From Oryzias latipes (taxonomy: Eukaryota > Chordata > Actinopteri > Beloniformes > Adrianichthyidae): a stretch of 64,000 nucleotides of DNA. The notes beneath the pieces were generated by a model, which saw only the letters and a list, made by a program, of their open reading frames with translations, did not search any database and was not told where the DNA came from. How positions within the stretch are numbered: position 1 is the first letter of the stretch; each line of letters starts with the position of its first letter. The translations under genes and the position numbers were made by a program. This document shows, piece by piece, positions 24,701 to 36,469 of this stretch. The stretch spans positions 21,578,582-21,642,581 of the forward strand of contig NC_019864.2 of assembly GCF_002234675.1 (NCBI RefSeq), in the 5' to 3' direction.

Positions 24701-27700
24701 GAGGACCTGTGTGCCAAGATCCAGGCTGGGGAGGGAGAGACTGCTGTCCTTAATCAACTTAAAGAGAAGAATCACGCTCTGCAAGAACAGGTGGAAATAA
24801 AGTTTCACAGTTCAGTTCCTGCATTTTCAGAGGACATCAGGGCTTTACGTTAGCACTTCCTCATTCTTTTGAAAATCTGGATTTTTAAAGGTAACACAGT
24901 TGACCAACAAGCTTAAGAATCAATCTGAGAGCAACAAGCAAGCCCAGGACAACCTACACAAGCAAGTCCAGGAGCAGAAGTCTCTGCTCCGATCAGCTCA
25001 GGACCGCGCTCACACCCTGGAGACTTCAGTCACCGAGCTCACCGCCCAGCTCACAGACAGCAAGGAGAAAGTGTCTCAGCTGGACGCTCAGGTGAGTCCA
25101 GCATTGCAGATGAAAACAGTTTTGGAAGTACTGAGGAAGGTTAAAGTCCTGGTCTGTTGTCCTCCAGCTGAAAGCAAAGACAGAGCTGCTGCTGTCTGCA
25201 GAGGCAGCCAAAGCTGCACAGAAGGCCAACCTGGAGAACAGCCTGGAGACGGCTCAGCATGCACTGCAGGACAAGCAGCAGGTTGGATTCTTCTTGGTGG
25301 ATGTTTCTGGACTTTGGAGAAAACCATGAAATTGGTCTTTAGTGGCATTTTTTGGATGCTTTTTCATGTTCTTCTATTCTATTTTTGATGCAGGAATTAA
25401 ATAAAAACCAAAAGAAAGTTGAGGAGCAGGCCCAAAGACTCAAGGAGAGACAGGAGCAGTGCACTCAGCTGGAAACCAACCTAAAGGAATGTAGAGACAA
25501 ACTACTGGCCTCGGAGCAGCGCGTTGAGCAGCTGGAGGGGCTCAATAAGGTGGCTTCTGATGAGAGAATAAAAAAAGACACCTGATTTTGCTCCATGTTC
25601 ACTGAGCCTCAATCCATTTTTGTGTTTTGATGGGTGAACTTTAATTTGACAGAAACTGGAGTCGCAGGTGGTGGAGGTGCGGACGGCGCGCGACCAGGCG
25701 CAGCTGGAGTTGGAGGCCCTGCAGAAGGAGGGTGTGGAGGTGAAACAGAAAGCAAAAGAGCTTCAGCGTTCTCTGGAGACGGAAAAGGAGGGGTGAGAAA
25801 CACTGTCCAAAAAAAAACCCCAAATACATTCTAAAACCTACACTGTCGTATCAAGAAATAACTAAAACTGAACTCAAAAAGATGAGAAAGGTCTGTAACT
25901 CTCATCATAGATACACTTCAACTGACAGAATCTAAAGAAAGAATGCAGGAAATCACATTGGGACATTTTTGAAGCTAAATTGATTGTGACTCAAATTAGT
26001 CTCAACTTCAATTTTATCTGTCCAAACACATGAATCCACAAATACTCCAACTTTTCTTCCTATAAAGATATTTTATGTTCATTTGTCCAAACCGTCACTT
26101 TCTAATATTTTCTGGTTACTTTTAGTTGACTCTTGAGCTGTCAGCCAGGATTGAAGGAATTTCTCTGCAGAGCAGGATCCAAATCCGATTTAGCTTTGAC
26201 TTCCTCTTCTGGAAAGACTGCTAGCTGTCTTGAATATTTCCCATTGGTGAATAATCTTTGTGGATGGGACTGATGGACCAGAATAGTGCAGAAATTGTCT
26301 TGTAAGACCTCCCAGATTGACAGGCAGCAGCAGTTGCGTCTGTAAGGTCGTGTCTTCTCTTGGCTGTTATGTAAACTGTTGGATTGAATGATTCACACAA
26401 ACAGACAGCAGATTTCCTGGAAGGTCACTGAAGATCATTATATTTTGGATTTGTTTTTGTTTCCTACATTTTAAGCATAATGTTTCAACCTTTTGGTCTT
26501 AACTTAGCTGAAAGAATAATGACAGCAATGTGACAATAGTCACGACCAAAGTTACGTTTGTGTTTTCTTTGCAAAGATCAAAGACGCTGCAGGAAGAATT
26601 GAAGAAGAAGGGAGCTTCTTTGGCGGACTCCCAGCAGCAGTTGCAGCGCTGCGAGCAGGACTTGTCTGCACTGAAGGCCAGTCTGGACGCGGTGACCCAG
26701 GAGGGGAAGACTCAGCGAGCAGAGCTGGAGAAGAAAACACAAAGTCTTGCAGCAGATCTGCAGAAGGTTCAACAGGAGAAAGAAGCTCAAAGGAAAGAGC
26801 TGGTCACAGTTCAGGAGAACCTGGGAAAGACCAAGAAGATGCTCAAGGAGAGTCAAAGTCAGCTGGAGGCTGAGAGGAAAAGTCATCAATCAGTCATGGA
26901 GGAGAAGGTTGGTTTGAACTACTGTCAGGATCGCAAATATTGTTTTAGCCCAGTGGGGCTGATTGGAACTCTGTGGTGCAAAAATGGATCAGAAAACTCT
27001 CTAACAATATCAGCCTATCTGCATTTCTAGGAAAAGTCTAACGAGAAAGCAAGACAGGAGCTCTTGAAGAGCAATGAAGCCGTCACCAAGGCGGCGAAAG
27101 AGTCTAAAGAGCAGCTGGAGCAGAGCAAAGGGGTGAGCCTGTGAAGACAAACAAGGAGCAGAGTTTGTTTGGAGTTCAGCTCCTGATTTTGTTGTGCGTC
27201 TTCAAATGTCAGGCAGAGAAAAAGTTGAAGGCACAGCTGACCTCATTAGAGCAGCAGCACTCAAAGACTCGGGAGGCTCTGAAGGACAAGGAGGATGAGG
27301 TTGGGAAGCAGCGGGAGCTGCTGAAGACGATGCAGAAGTCCTTGGAGGACGAGGTGAAGAAACTGAAAGGTCAGGTGACACAGCTGCAGGAAGCTGGTGT
27401 CAAGAAGGTAAGCAACTTTAGATAATCCTGCATTGTTAAATGAAGCTTTTTTTTTTAAGGACTTGCTCTTGAAATCATCTGTTTCTGTTTGACTTTTTTA
27501 TCTCCAGGCAGAAGAAGAGACTAAGCTGAGAGCTCGGCTGTCCAGCCTCGACCAGGAGCTAGCCTCTCAGAAAAGCCGGGCTGCCGAGCTGCAGAAAGCT
27601 TTGGAGCAAAGTCAGGAAAAGCACAGCCAGCTTCAGTCGGACTCCTTCGGCAAAGAGTCCGAGCTTTCTGCACTGCGTCAAGATCTGAAGGTACTGAAGG

Positions 27701-30413
27701 TGCCTCCTGGGGCTAACAAAAGGATGGGTAAAGTTTAGGTTGCTTCTCCTCTGAATCCTTTCCGTCTCCTCTTTTCTCAGGTGTTGGAGGATAAACTGAG
27801 AGTGGCTCAGGAGGAGCTGGCAGCAAACCGAAGCCATCAGACAGGTATGGAGGCTCAGATCCAGGAGTTAAAAGCAGCTCGCGGCTCTTTGGAGCAGGAG
27901 CTCACCAAACGGGAGCAGAAGCTGCAACAGCAGGAACATGCCCTGAAAGAGCTGAAGAAGCAGGAGGTGGGTAACAGGCATCCATAGGCTTCCACATCAT
28001 TTTGGATATTTTGCATTCGTATCATGTAAAATATGCATCCATGTTCAGGATCAGATGAAGGCGGAGCTACAGCAGGAGAGGAACAAGGTGTCGGAGCTGA
28101 ATAAAGACAGAAGTGCTCTGGAAAAAACAAACGCCACACTATCTTCTGAGTTAAAAACACAAACGGAGAAGATCAAGAAGGTCAGGGTTCTCATCTGAAC
28201 TCCGACATTACGATAATACAGAGATCCCTCACTGTGAAGTTATGAATTTGTTTATTCCGTTTAGGAGCTGGGGGAATTGCAAGAAGCCAAACAGCTGCTG
28301 ATCCAGCAAAAGCTGGAGCTGCAGGGTCAGGTGGAGGCAGCGCAGGAGGCCCTGAAGGAGGAGCAAAAGGAGCATCAGGCCACCAGAGATGGCATGAGCA
28401 AGAGAGAGGAGCAGCTCCTCACCCAAACAAAGGCCATCCAGGATCAGCTGGTATGAAATCTCCAAACCAAAACATGTACGCTACATCAGTTCCTCCTGGT
28501 TCCTGTCTGTCAAGTGATCGGCACCTCTCTCCAAAGGGGGCAGAGAAGCGAGCCAGGGAGGAGCAGGTGCGGCGCGGGGAGGAGGCTGAAGCGAAGCTGA
28601 GCGTTCAGGTGACGGCGCTGAACGAAAACGTGGCGACGCTGAAGCGGGAGTGGCAGGGCAGCCAGAGGAGAGTGAGCGAGCTGGAGAAGCAGACGGACGA
28701 GTTGAGAGGAGAGATCGCCGTGCTGGAGGCCACGGTGCAGAACAACCAGGACGAGCGGCGGGCTCTGCTGGAGAGGTGGGTAGTCGCTGCTGCTGCTGCT
28801 AAAAATATCTGCAGGTGATGAATCGGAGTCGTGTCCAGCCTCATTAGAAGACCGTCTGCCCTGTAGGATGTTCTCCTGAGCAGCTGACTAATTTATCAGA
28901 CTATTTCTGCGGCTGCTGCAAGAAAATGTTTAAAGATTTAAATGAATTGGGTTATATTTAAGCATAAATGTCATACCTAAGATCAGTGGTCCTCTACCTT
29001 GTTTAGGCCACGGACTGGTTTAGTGTCAGACAACGTCATCACTGATCTGTTCGAACAGGACCAAAGTGAGCGTTATAAATTTTAAGCTTCCGCTTTCTGA
29101 AAAATCTCTTCTTTATGCTACTTCATAAAATTCTGTTTAAAAAAGCAACTTGAAACAAATGAAGACTCCATGAGACAAAAGTTATTGTTTTGTAGAAGTT
29201 GTTTCTGATTTGTAAAAATTCAGTGAAGATGTTACAGTTTTATAACATTGAGAACTGAATCCAGATTCAGGTCATCTTTCATATTTTGTTTTTATCTAAA
29301 TCTAGATATATTGTGTTTTTTCTCTTTAACACAGAGGACTATAAGTTTCTTAAAGGCCCACTTTAAAATCGTTCCCAGTGGTCTTTTGATTAGGATTGTG
29401 CCGTTTTTAGCCAAAATAAAAGAATCTATGTCATTTTCTTGGACATAGTTACTGCAGAGCAACACTAGTTAAATAGAAACTTTCCTCTGAGTTGTAGGTG
29501 GGACTGTTGGCATGGAGTAAGCCTGCCCTTGCTTCCCGACATCCTTCTGTTTACATGCTGTCCTGGTAGCTTGGAGCCGCTCACACTCCCAACCTAACAT
29601 TACAGGTGCAACAAAAATGGCGAGCAATCTCAGAGCTACCCATCTGTTCAGTTTAGAGCCAGATGCCAGTTCAGACGAGGAAAACAAAGACGTACATGGA
29701 TCTAGTCATCTATAAGTGGATGCATCAGATGAATGCATAAATAGTATATTTTCTTTTTCTCTATTTGTTTGTGACCCATGGGCCGGTACTGGTCTGTGGC
29801 CTGGCGGGGATTGAGAGAAGGCAGCTGCAGCTGATGTGAAAATGGAGTTTTTGGGCTGTGGTGTCCATGTAAAGCAGGGAGAGACGTGTGTTCACAGCAG
29901 TGTTTGTGTGTGAGGTGTGTGAAGGGTGAAGGCGAGATAGAGAGACTGCAGGCCAAAGTGGTGGAGCTCAGGCGGAAGCTGGACGACACGACGGCAGCCA
30001 TGCAGGAGCTCGGCAGGGAGAACCAGTCCCTTCAGGTCAGCTCCTGGTAGACTTAACAGAAAGGGTGGAGCTTTTTCTTGATTCTTGCTGAGCAAACGCC
30101 GTTGATCCCGCAGATCAAGCAGTCGCAGAGTCTGACCAGGAAGTGGGCCGAGGATCACGAGGTGCAGAACTGCATGGCCTGTGGGAAAGGCTTCTCCGTC
30201 ACTGTCAGGAAGGTGAGTCCTTTCTAACAGAAACCATCCTTTATGCTTTCAGAGTTTCCTTCTAACCCTCTCTCCCTGTCTGTAATCCAGCACCACTGCC
30301 GCCACTGTGGGAACATTTTCTGTGCCGAGTGTTCGTCCAGGAACGCGCTCACGCCGTCCTCTAAGAAGCCAGTCCGCGTGTGTGAGACGTGTTTTGAGGA
30401 GCTCCAGGGCTGA
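13963..30413 (+). CDS. eea1: Early endosome antigen 1
   Basis: Rab5 effector that tethers early endosomes before fusion and binds PI3P (family knowledge). Twenty-nine coding exons splice in phase to 4188 bp, a predicted 1395 residues (human 1411). The start MLRRILQM matches the family N-terminus (MLRRILQ). Residues C38, C41, H54 and H59 form the N-terminal C2H2 finger that contacts Rab5. Most of the protein is heptad-rich coiled coil. The C-terminus holds a complete FYVE finger: W1333-x-x-D1336, the RKHHCRHC core at 1354-1361, RVC at 1384-1386, and eight zinc-binding cysteines (1342, 1345, 1358, 1361, 1366, 1369, 1386, 1389). No frameshift or lost key residue was seen. Neighbours nudt4 and plekhg7 agree with vertebrate synteny. 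Confidence 0.96.
15271..15284 (+). promoter_or_regulatory. DR1-type nuclear-receptor site in eea1 intron 1
   Basis: GGGTCAAAGGTTA is two hexamer half-sites (GGGTCA, AGGTTA) separated by one A, the pattern bound by HNF4 or PPAR/RXR; a third half-site-like ATGACCT follows within 10 bases. Sequence match only; use is unknown. Confidence 0.35.
20735..21250 (+). repeat. SINE-like element with tRNA-type promoter, interrupted
   Basis: Starts GCCGCACGGTGGTGTAGTGG with a TTAGC A-box-like segment and GGTTCAGATCC B-box-like segment, continues through CCTCCCACAGTCCAAAGACA and ends with GGGATAGGCTCCAGCAACCC. This is a very common fish repeat. It is split by another element at 20911-21100. Lies in eea1 intron 10. 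Confidence 0.7.
20911..21100. mobile_element. Element nested inside the SINE-like repeat
   Basis: A 190-bp block with imperfect inverted ends (GGTCCTGGAGATCTACCCCC near the left, GGGGGGTAGATATTGAGCTC near the right) interrupts the outer repeat. It is flanked by TCTAAA (20905-20910) and TCTAAG (21101-21106), a likely 5-6 bp target duplication. Confidence 0.6.
21752..21848 (-). repeat. Fragment of the same SINE-like family
   Basis: TCATTCATCTTCTAAACCCG, CCCATTCGGGGTCACTGGGC and TGCTGGAGCCTATCCC are the reverse-oriented tail of the family seen at 20735-21250. Confidence 0.55.
28984..29815. mobile_element. MITE-like element interrupted by another MITE (eea1 intron 26)
   Basis: Left end reads CAGTGGTCCTCTACC then GGCCACGGACTGGTTTAGTG; right end reads GGGCCGGTACTGGTCTGTGG then CCTGGCGGGGATTGAG. 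These are inverted halves of a common fish element. Its interior has received the family member at 29350-29745. Confidence 0.5.
29350..29745 (+). mobile_element. MITE-like repeat with P2X7-C-domain-like peptide, nested
   Basis: Starts TTAAAGGCCCACTTT and contains, on the plus strand, MASNLRATHLFSLEPDASSD followed by EENKDVHG, closely matching the peptide in the 6961-7440 copy. It is opposite in orientation to the other long copies and is inserted in the 28984-29815 element. Confidence 0.6.
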
Positions 30414-31638
30414 TTTTTCTTTTTTTTTTTCCCCTCTCTCTCCCTTTCCCGTCATTTCAATGTGCACTAAGAAGGACAAACCCAGCGTAGAAAGGCGCCT
30501 GCGCACGTCAAGAAAAAGGCGTTGTCCGAGGAGCCCGTGTGACAAGAGTGGGGATGTTCTGTGTATTTCTGTGCCTTTGCTACTCCTGTGGACTGCCAGA
30601 AGGAGGAGACAGTGATTTACAAATGTCGCTCATCTCTTTTCAGTTACGGCTCCATTGTTGCTTCACATGTGTGGAAACATGCGACGATGACGCAAATGAT
30701 CTCTATGCGACTGGATGAGTGCATATCGTGCGTGCGTGCTGAGTCACTACTGCTCTCTAAAAGTTCTCACACTTTACCAACCTGATGGAGGGAAATGAGC
30801 CTCTTTGACAAATGACAGTGAAATCAGGTTTAACTTTTTAGAAAAAACAAAGTATTTTAATGCAGATGTGACTGAGAAACTAATACGTGCAGTCAGCTGT
30901 TTGTTCATTGATTTCACTTGATTTATCTTCACATCTCTCACTGTTTAGAGAAAATAGGTTTTAATCGGTCGTCTACAGTAAAATTGTCTGCGACACTGGT
31001 GTGTAAGGAGGTAGTTTTGGGGGTCAGCCTGCTCTAGAATCGAAAAGTGAACTCGTACACCAACTGTTGTGTGGAAAAGCTGATGCTTGAGTTGCTGCGT
31101 GTTCCTTCTGTACGGCAGAGTGTTCAGTGTGTGTTTAATGACCAAAGAATGTCTGCAGACGAACAGCAGCGGAGGTGAAACTCAGCTTGTCTCATTATTT
31201 CCCTAAACGTCTTCAAAGACTTGAGTTTTTATCTTTAAAATGACACATTAGAGGGGCAGTTAGTCTAATTTCATTTTTTTTGTGCCATCTTTTTCTCATC
31301 TTTCTTTTGTCTGTGTGTGTTGTTTTTTTTACAAATTGTGGTGCTTTCTGCAGATTGTCGTCTTTAAAGGTGCCTGCGTGTTTCATTTGACCGGTTCTGT
31401 TGCTCGCCTCCTCTGTGAAGCACTTATTGCAGCTGGAGTTTTGTGTGTTCGACTGCTGCGATGCACTAAATGAATGTTGTGCTGCTCTGAGTTTCAGCAT
31501 CCCTGGGATTTCCTGCAGCGTTGGGGTTCTGGGAGGATAAGTAACTGCTGGTTCTCTGTCCAGCCGAGATCACTGGAAACCGAAATTTCTATTGAATTTA
31601 GTTTACGACTGTTTACCGGTAGAACCGCCCGTGCAATT

Positions 31639-31679
31639 GTGTGTGTGTGTGTGTGTGTGTGCGTGTGTGTGTGTGTGTG
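31639..31679 (+). repeat. (GT)n dinucleotide microsatellite
   Basis: About twenty GT units with one GC interruption, within the eea1 3'UTR. Confidence 0.9.
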
Positions 31680-32167
31680 CAGGAGCGGGCGACAGCACCA
31701 CTACTGTGCAGGTCTCTGCAGCTCGTTCAGGCTTAACCAAACTCGTGCTCATTGCAGAAGAATGTCTGTTTGTGTTGCTTTCTCTCAATAACACGCGTGT
31801 TAAATCAGTTGGCTTACGTCTACCTCAGACTGGCACAGGAAAAGCACTAAAAAAAATAATCATAAATTAACATTTATTCGTCAAATTGTACTTTTATTTC
31901 TCATGTTGTACAGTCCCTGAAATCTGGAGAGAAGAAATTGCACCTTAATTTATTTTGGGCTCATCAGGACTCCGGGCACAAAAAGGAGCACCAGATTAGG
32001 TAATCGCGCGTTAATACCAAGGCTGTCGGAAATGATTTGTATATGTTTGTATTGAAAAAGGAAAACGATGACTATAAATCCATGGATGTAGGGATCTGGT
32101 TAATAGTGAAACTGTGTTTGGGTTCATCCGTGTCTTAATTGTTTTTATAAAACACAGATTTGTGCTG

Positions 32168-32329
32168 AATAAAAAGTGGCTTGCTTGGTGTTCTCACGCA
32201 TGACGTCTGAACGGCTCGCTCTGTTCGTCCACATCAGACCTGGTTGTAAAGGAGTCGCTCAGGCCTGACCTCACCGCAGTTTGTTCACATGCAAACGCTG
32301 ATTTTACTTCATGTCATGAATCAAATAAA
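32168..32329 (+). terminator. eea1 polyadenylation signals
   Basis: AATAAA at 32168-32173 and again at 32324-32329; either could end eea1 transcripts. Confidence 0.5.
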
Positions 32330-32524
32330 AACGAGCTGGATGTTTCTTTTATTCCCTGTGGATGGCTCGAAAAATGTTTAACATAATGAATTTGCCATTT
32401 TTTATTATGGTCTATATTAATTTAGCATGATAGAAATTCAAGTTTCATCCTAATTTAAAGACATTTGAAATGTTGAGTTGATTGACATGACAAGGCTTCA
32501 CCTATATAAACAGGTTTAAGGTTC

Positions 32525-32530
32525 TTTATT
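32525..32530 (-). terminator. plekhg7 polyadenylation signal
   Basis: TTTATT on the plus strand, i.e. AATAAA on the minus strand, 123 bp beyond the plekhg7 stop. It faces the eea1 signals about 200 bp away. Confidence 0.6.
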
Positions 32531-32652
32531 GTAGTGCAGCAGCAGCAGCAGCCTTGAAGGCACACATTTTACAAACAGTGCTGGAACAGTCATGTACAGA
32601 CATTTGGACGACAGTGGGAGCTTCTGATGGCTTCTAGTGCTTTTTGAAGAGG

Positions 32653-35600
32653 TCATATCTGTGAGGACTCCAGCCAGGAGGAGGAGCTCTGGACTCTCGG
32701 ATGCTCGGAGTCCAGCTTCAGCTGCTCCGTCACAGCGCCCTCTATCTTTGAGATCCACTCTCTCTGGAAAAATAACATGAAAGATGACAATATTTGCTGC
32801 AGGATCTTTTTTTTAAAGTTATACATATAAAAGGAAGAATTTGCATAAAACTCATTCAAGATACTAAAGGGCTTTACAATAAAAGAAAGGCCAAGGAAAA
32901 GTTTAAAATTAGGCAAATTAAGAACCAATCTATAAAAGCACCATACAATTATAAATGCAACGAGCAATAAAAGACAAATAGAAATGTAAATAAAAAAATG
33001 CTACCAACTGAGTATTAAAAGCCATTCTAAAAAATGTTGTACTGAAAAATGAAAGAGAAACTTTGCTTTCTTCATGTTTTTAAGGACTAATCTTGTAAAA
33101 TGTCTCCAAACTTTTGACTCTACCTTTGCAGACTCAGATGCAGCTTGTAGGATAAATGCTCCGATGCATTGCTGGTAGCGGTTGTGGTGCATTATTATGA
33201 AAGAATGAGGCAGCCCAGATGCTGTGAGGAAGAAGAAAAAAAAAATTATTTTAGCAACAGCAGCACAGAACCAAGCTTACAGAAAATAGAAAAACCACGC
33301 TGTCATTACTGGAGGCATTCAACTGATCAATGTTCTTGAGCTGGAGTCGGTCCAGGGAGATGGGCTGGTCCAGAACAGTGAACGTGGAGCCCTCTTTCAG
33401 CAGCTGGTCCAGTTCCAGGTTCTGCTGCTGAACCCTCAGAGGGTTCTGGTCTGAAGTGAGGGACCGCTTCAGAAGAATCAGAGCACACGGTGAGCGCAGC
33501 AGCAACAAAAACCTTCATATTGATGAGAGAAACCCACCTTCTTGTTTTTCTTTATCTTTGTGATCAACAGGAATTCATCGAACAGGAACAGATACGCATC
33601 GATCAGCTTTGTGTTCTCTGATGAGAAACCAAAGAAACCTTTTTAGATTTCAGCCGAGCTAAAGCGCTGATGTTCCAGCAGCTGCAGGCACCTGTGAGCA
33701 CCAGTTTCCCTTCGTGAAGCAGACTTCTGTGGGAAATGAGGTTGTCAGCAGTGACGGTTTTCAGGAGATGCTTCAGCGTCTGAAAGAAGCCCACATTTGA
33801 AGATAGGATCTCCTGATAGTGGCGTAATGACACAGTAAAAAAGCAATTACAGATATCAAATTTCCCTTAAAGATAAAAACAAGTGTGGTCATATCTGCGC
33901 TTTGCTCTGTCAGCAGAACTCTAGCATAAACAAACATTAATGTCAGGAAAAGTTCAGAAAGCTGGCAGACCTCTGGGATGAAGGCACGCTTGTCTCTTTC
34001 CCACACAGGCGTCCACACCAGGGCGTCTCTGAGGAGTTTCACCTTCTGGAAGTTATGCAGCCATTTCACCTTTCCTTCCAAGTCACCTGCAAACAGGAAG
34101 TCCATGTTCGTGTGAGCAAAACTGTCTCTGAAGAGATGTAATGAGACACATTTAAATTCTTTAATTTTTCCCCTCAAATGTTTGGAATTCCATAGCTAAA
34201 TTGATTTCAGAAAAGAATTCCCAGAAAACAATGGAATTCACTAAAACCCCACAGTTCACTTTCAGAAGCACCGGGTTTGTTTTGAACACAGTGGAAATGC
34301 TGGAGTTCGTGATGGTGCGAGCAAAACTGCACACAAAAATTAGTTTCATTTCCAAAACGATTATTTTCTCTGAACAGCTGATCCTGGAAATCCAGTCAAG
34401 CTAGATTTAGTGCATCTCAGGATAATTCTGGTATTTTTTAATCTGCTCGGCGGCGCCACATGAGGAGTGGCGAGCTTTCTCAGTTTTTCATTGACTAATA
34501 TGTCCCCCACCCTGAGAGGACATTGACCTACAACGTCTCAGCTGCGGTGACAAACACCCATCAGCTGTCTGACACCGTCATTACCTTAGGAAGGCGTGGT
34601 ACAGAATACCTTGTGGTACAACACTTAAAATGCTGGAACAGGTTTAAGGAAATTCTTGACGTTGGCATTCGCTCAATGCGACTCCATGAACCTGCAGCCG
34701 CTTTCCCACAGCCTGTCATTCTAGTTACAGAGTAAACCGTCACAACAGCGCTGCAGGAAAAGGCCTGCTGTGAAGAATAAACGGACAGCCGTGCTGGCGG
34801 CCGTCCAAGGCATGTAGCCTAAAAGCGGGTTTGTTTGTGCTGACAGATAACGTCACATCAGCTATGCGGGCCTTTTGGGCCCTAAAGTGTTGGAAATATC
34901 TGAAACCAGGAGCACCTCACACCAGAGGAGAACTAAAACATTACGGTCTGAGTGAACTCTATGGGGTCAAATCAGGATCAGCTTAAAACGAATGAACAAA
35001 CAAATTTGAAAAATAGACATTGACCAAAAAACAAGTGTTTTAAACTCAAAGGAAACATAGAAAGTGTAAAAAATAATAAAAAAAACAATTCATTTTAAGA
35101 TATACTGATAATTTGAAGAAAAGAAAATTGTACATTTGAAACTTGAATAGCCAATGGGCTCAAAGCCCCACCCCCATGTAAAATTAAGCTCACCTCTGAA
35201 AAAGAAGATTCTGAATGAAAACTAATTAGAGGACCAAAAGCAAAGAAGGAGACAAATGAAAAACAAAAAAATGAAAAAACAAAACAGCAGCTGTTGGAAA
35301 AAAACATTTTAATTTGGTAATAGTTGTAAGTTTATAGTATATATGTTTTAATGTTCATAATTTCCTTTGAGTTTACAAATTGTACTTTCGAGGTTAAAAC
35401 CGTTTTCAAATTATTTTTCCCAAGTTTGCACTCTGGTATTCATTCATTCCCTTTTGGCTGATCTGGATTTGACCCCATAGAACTCCTGCAAACAGAAGAC
35501 AAACTTTGAGAAAGTGAGGATTAGAAGCTGCTCACATATGGATGTGTCCACCTGCTCTGCTATAACCTGCATGCCTCTTCTCTCCTCTTCCTCCTGACAT

Positions 35601-36469
35601 CTCTTTGCAACGTTCCTCAACAGCAGAGAGTATCGAGTGAGCCTCTGCAGTGGCGCCACCAGCAGGTCCCGCAGCTGCAGTCTTCTGCACTGCTCCTTCC
35701 TCTCACACCACTGAGGACACAAGCGGCAGATGAGGCGCAGGGAAGAAATGTAGCCACAAATCGGCCGAACAAAAGACTTTGCTGACGTGGAAGGTTTCGC
35801 CAATGACAAATGGGAGTCATTCCTCTCTCACTGGTGACACTCCACCCGATGCTTGGCAGCATTTTCAAAGAACACTACGTCCTGGCCTCTGCTGACGAAC
35901 ACAAACAACCTAGCGGCCTCCACCGAGTTCCCACTTGTACCTTTAGGTATGAGCCAAAGTCCTCTCTGAGCTTCAGGCTGTCCAGATAAAGCAGAGCTGA
36001 GGAGTAGTTGAGGCAGTACTTCTGCAGGCTGTTGCATATGCTCTCTTTGAAGGCCTGTGGGCAAACGGAAGTGATTGAAAACAGGCTCATTAATGCAGAC
36101 TATGAGCCTGGAGGGAAATAAACCATAAAAAGACAGGAGAGCAGCAGTAAAGAAGATGTGACTGTAATGTTGGAGGCCCAATAGATGCAGCTGTTTCTCA
36201 GACTTATTCACACACAGAAACTGATGAATGAAGTCCAAATACCGCAGCCTTTGTTCATTTGTAATCAAATAGCTTTCTCTACAGAATTTTCAGAAAAAGT
36301 CTCTAATTTTGCAAATAAAATTTCTACATTTCCATCATCTTCTTGGTGTCTTTTAGCATTTGGAACATGCCTTGCTCAGCAGCTCCAGCAGGGTAGGCCC
36401 ACCACTCTCGGTGATCTCCAGCGTGTCCTTGATGACGTTTAAGAGGTTCCTCAGAAAACTGGAGCTCAC
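32653..36469 (-). other. plekhg7: plekhg7 coding exons 8-16 (DH C-terminal half and PH domain)
   Basis: In transcript order: 36371-36469, 35941-36054, 35536-35710, 33971-34086, 33692-33779, 33538-33617, 33310-33466, 33124-33221, 32653-32763. All phases agree. The exon at 36371-36469 ends AAG followed by GCATGT, so its intron appears to start with GC rather than GT; no in-phase GT donor is available there. Exon 35536-35710 holds the most conserved DH region. Confidence 0.88.

Larger units (their letters stand above)
19866..25792 (+). other. eea1: eea1 coding exons 10-18
   Basis: Exons: 19866-19982, 22822-23160, 23573-23722, 24375-24494, 24587-24790, 24891-25091, 25168-25281, 25394-25549, 25653-25792. 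All encode coiled coil; highly family-conserved stretches are KGPQEAAVY, LLETERQLGE, VLRQIGDKDQKIQNLEALLQ, AGEGETAVLNQL and LKAKTELLLSAEAAKAAQ. Most exons are phase 0, so several could be skipped without a frameshift. Confidence 0.9.
26577..30413 (+). other. eea1: eea1 coding exons 19-29 (C-terminal coil and FYVE finger)
   Basis: Exons: 26577-26907, 27031-27132, 27213-27407, 27508-27690, 27781-27966, 28049-28180, 28265-28450, 28537-28775, 29915-30035, 30114-30212, 30291-30413. Exon 26 carries the conserved SQRRVSELEKQTDELRGEIA and NNQDERRALLER; exon 27 completes the coil; exons 28 and 29 encode the FYVE zinc finger, split between RK and HHCRHC. The stop TGA is at 30411-30413. Confidence 0.92.
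30414..32345 (+). other. eea1: eea1 3' untranslated region
   Basis: About 1.9 kb with no conserved frame, carrying a (GT)n microsatellite at 31639-31679 and two AATAAA hexamers (32168-32173 and 32324-32329). Extent inferred from these signals. Confidence 0.6.
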
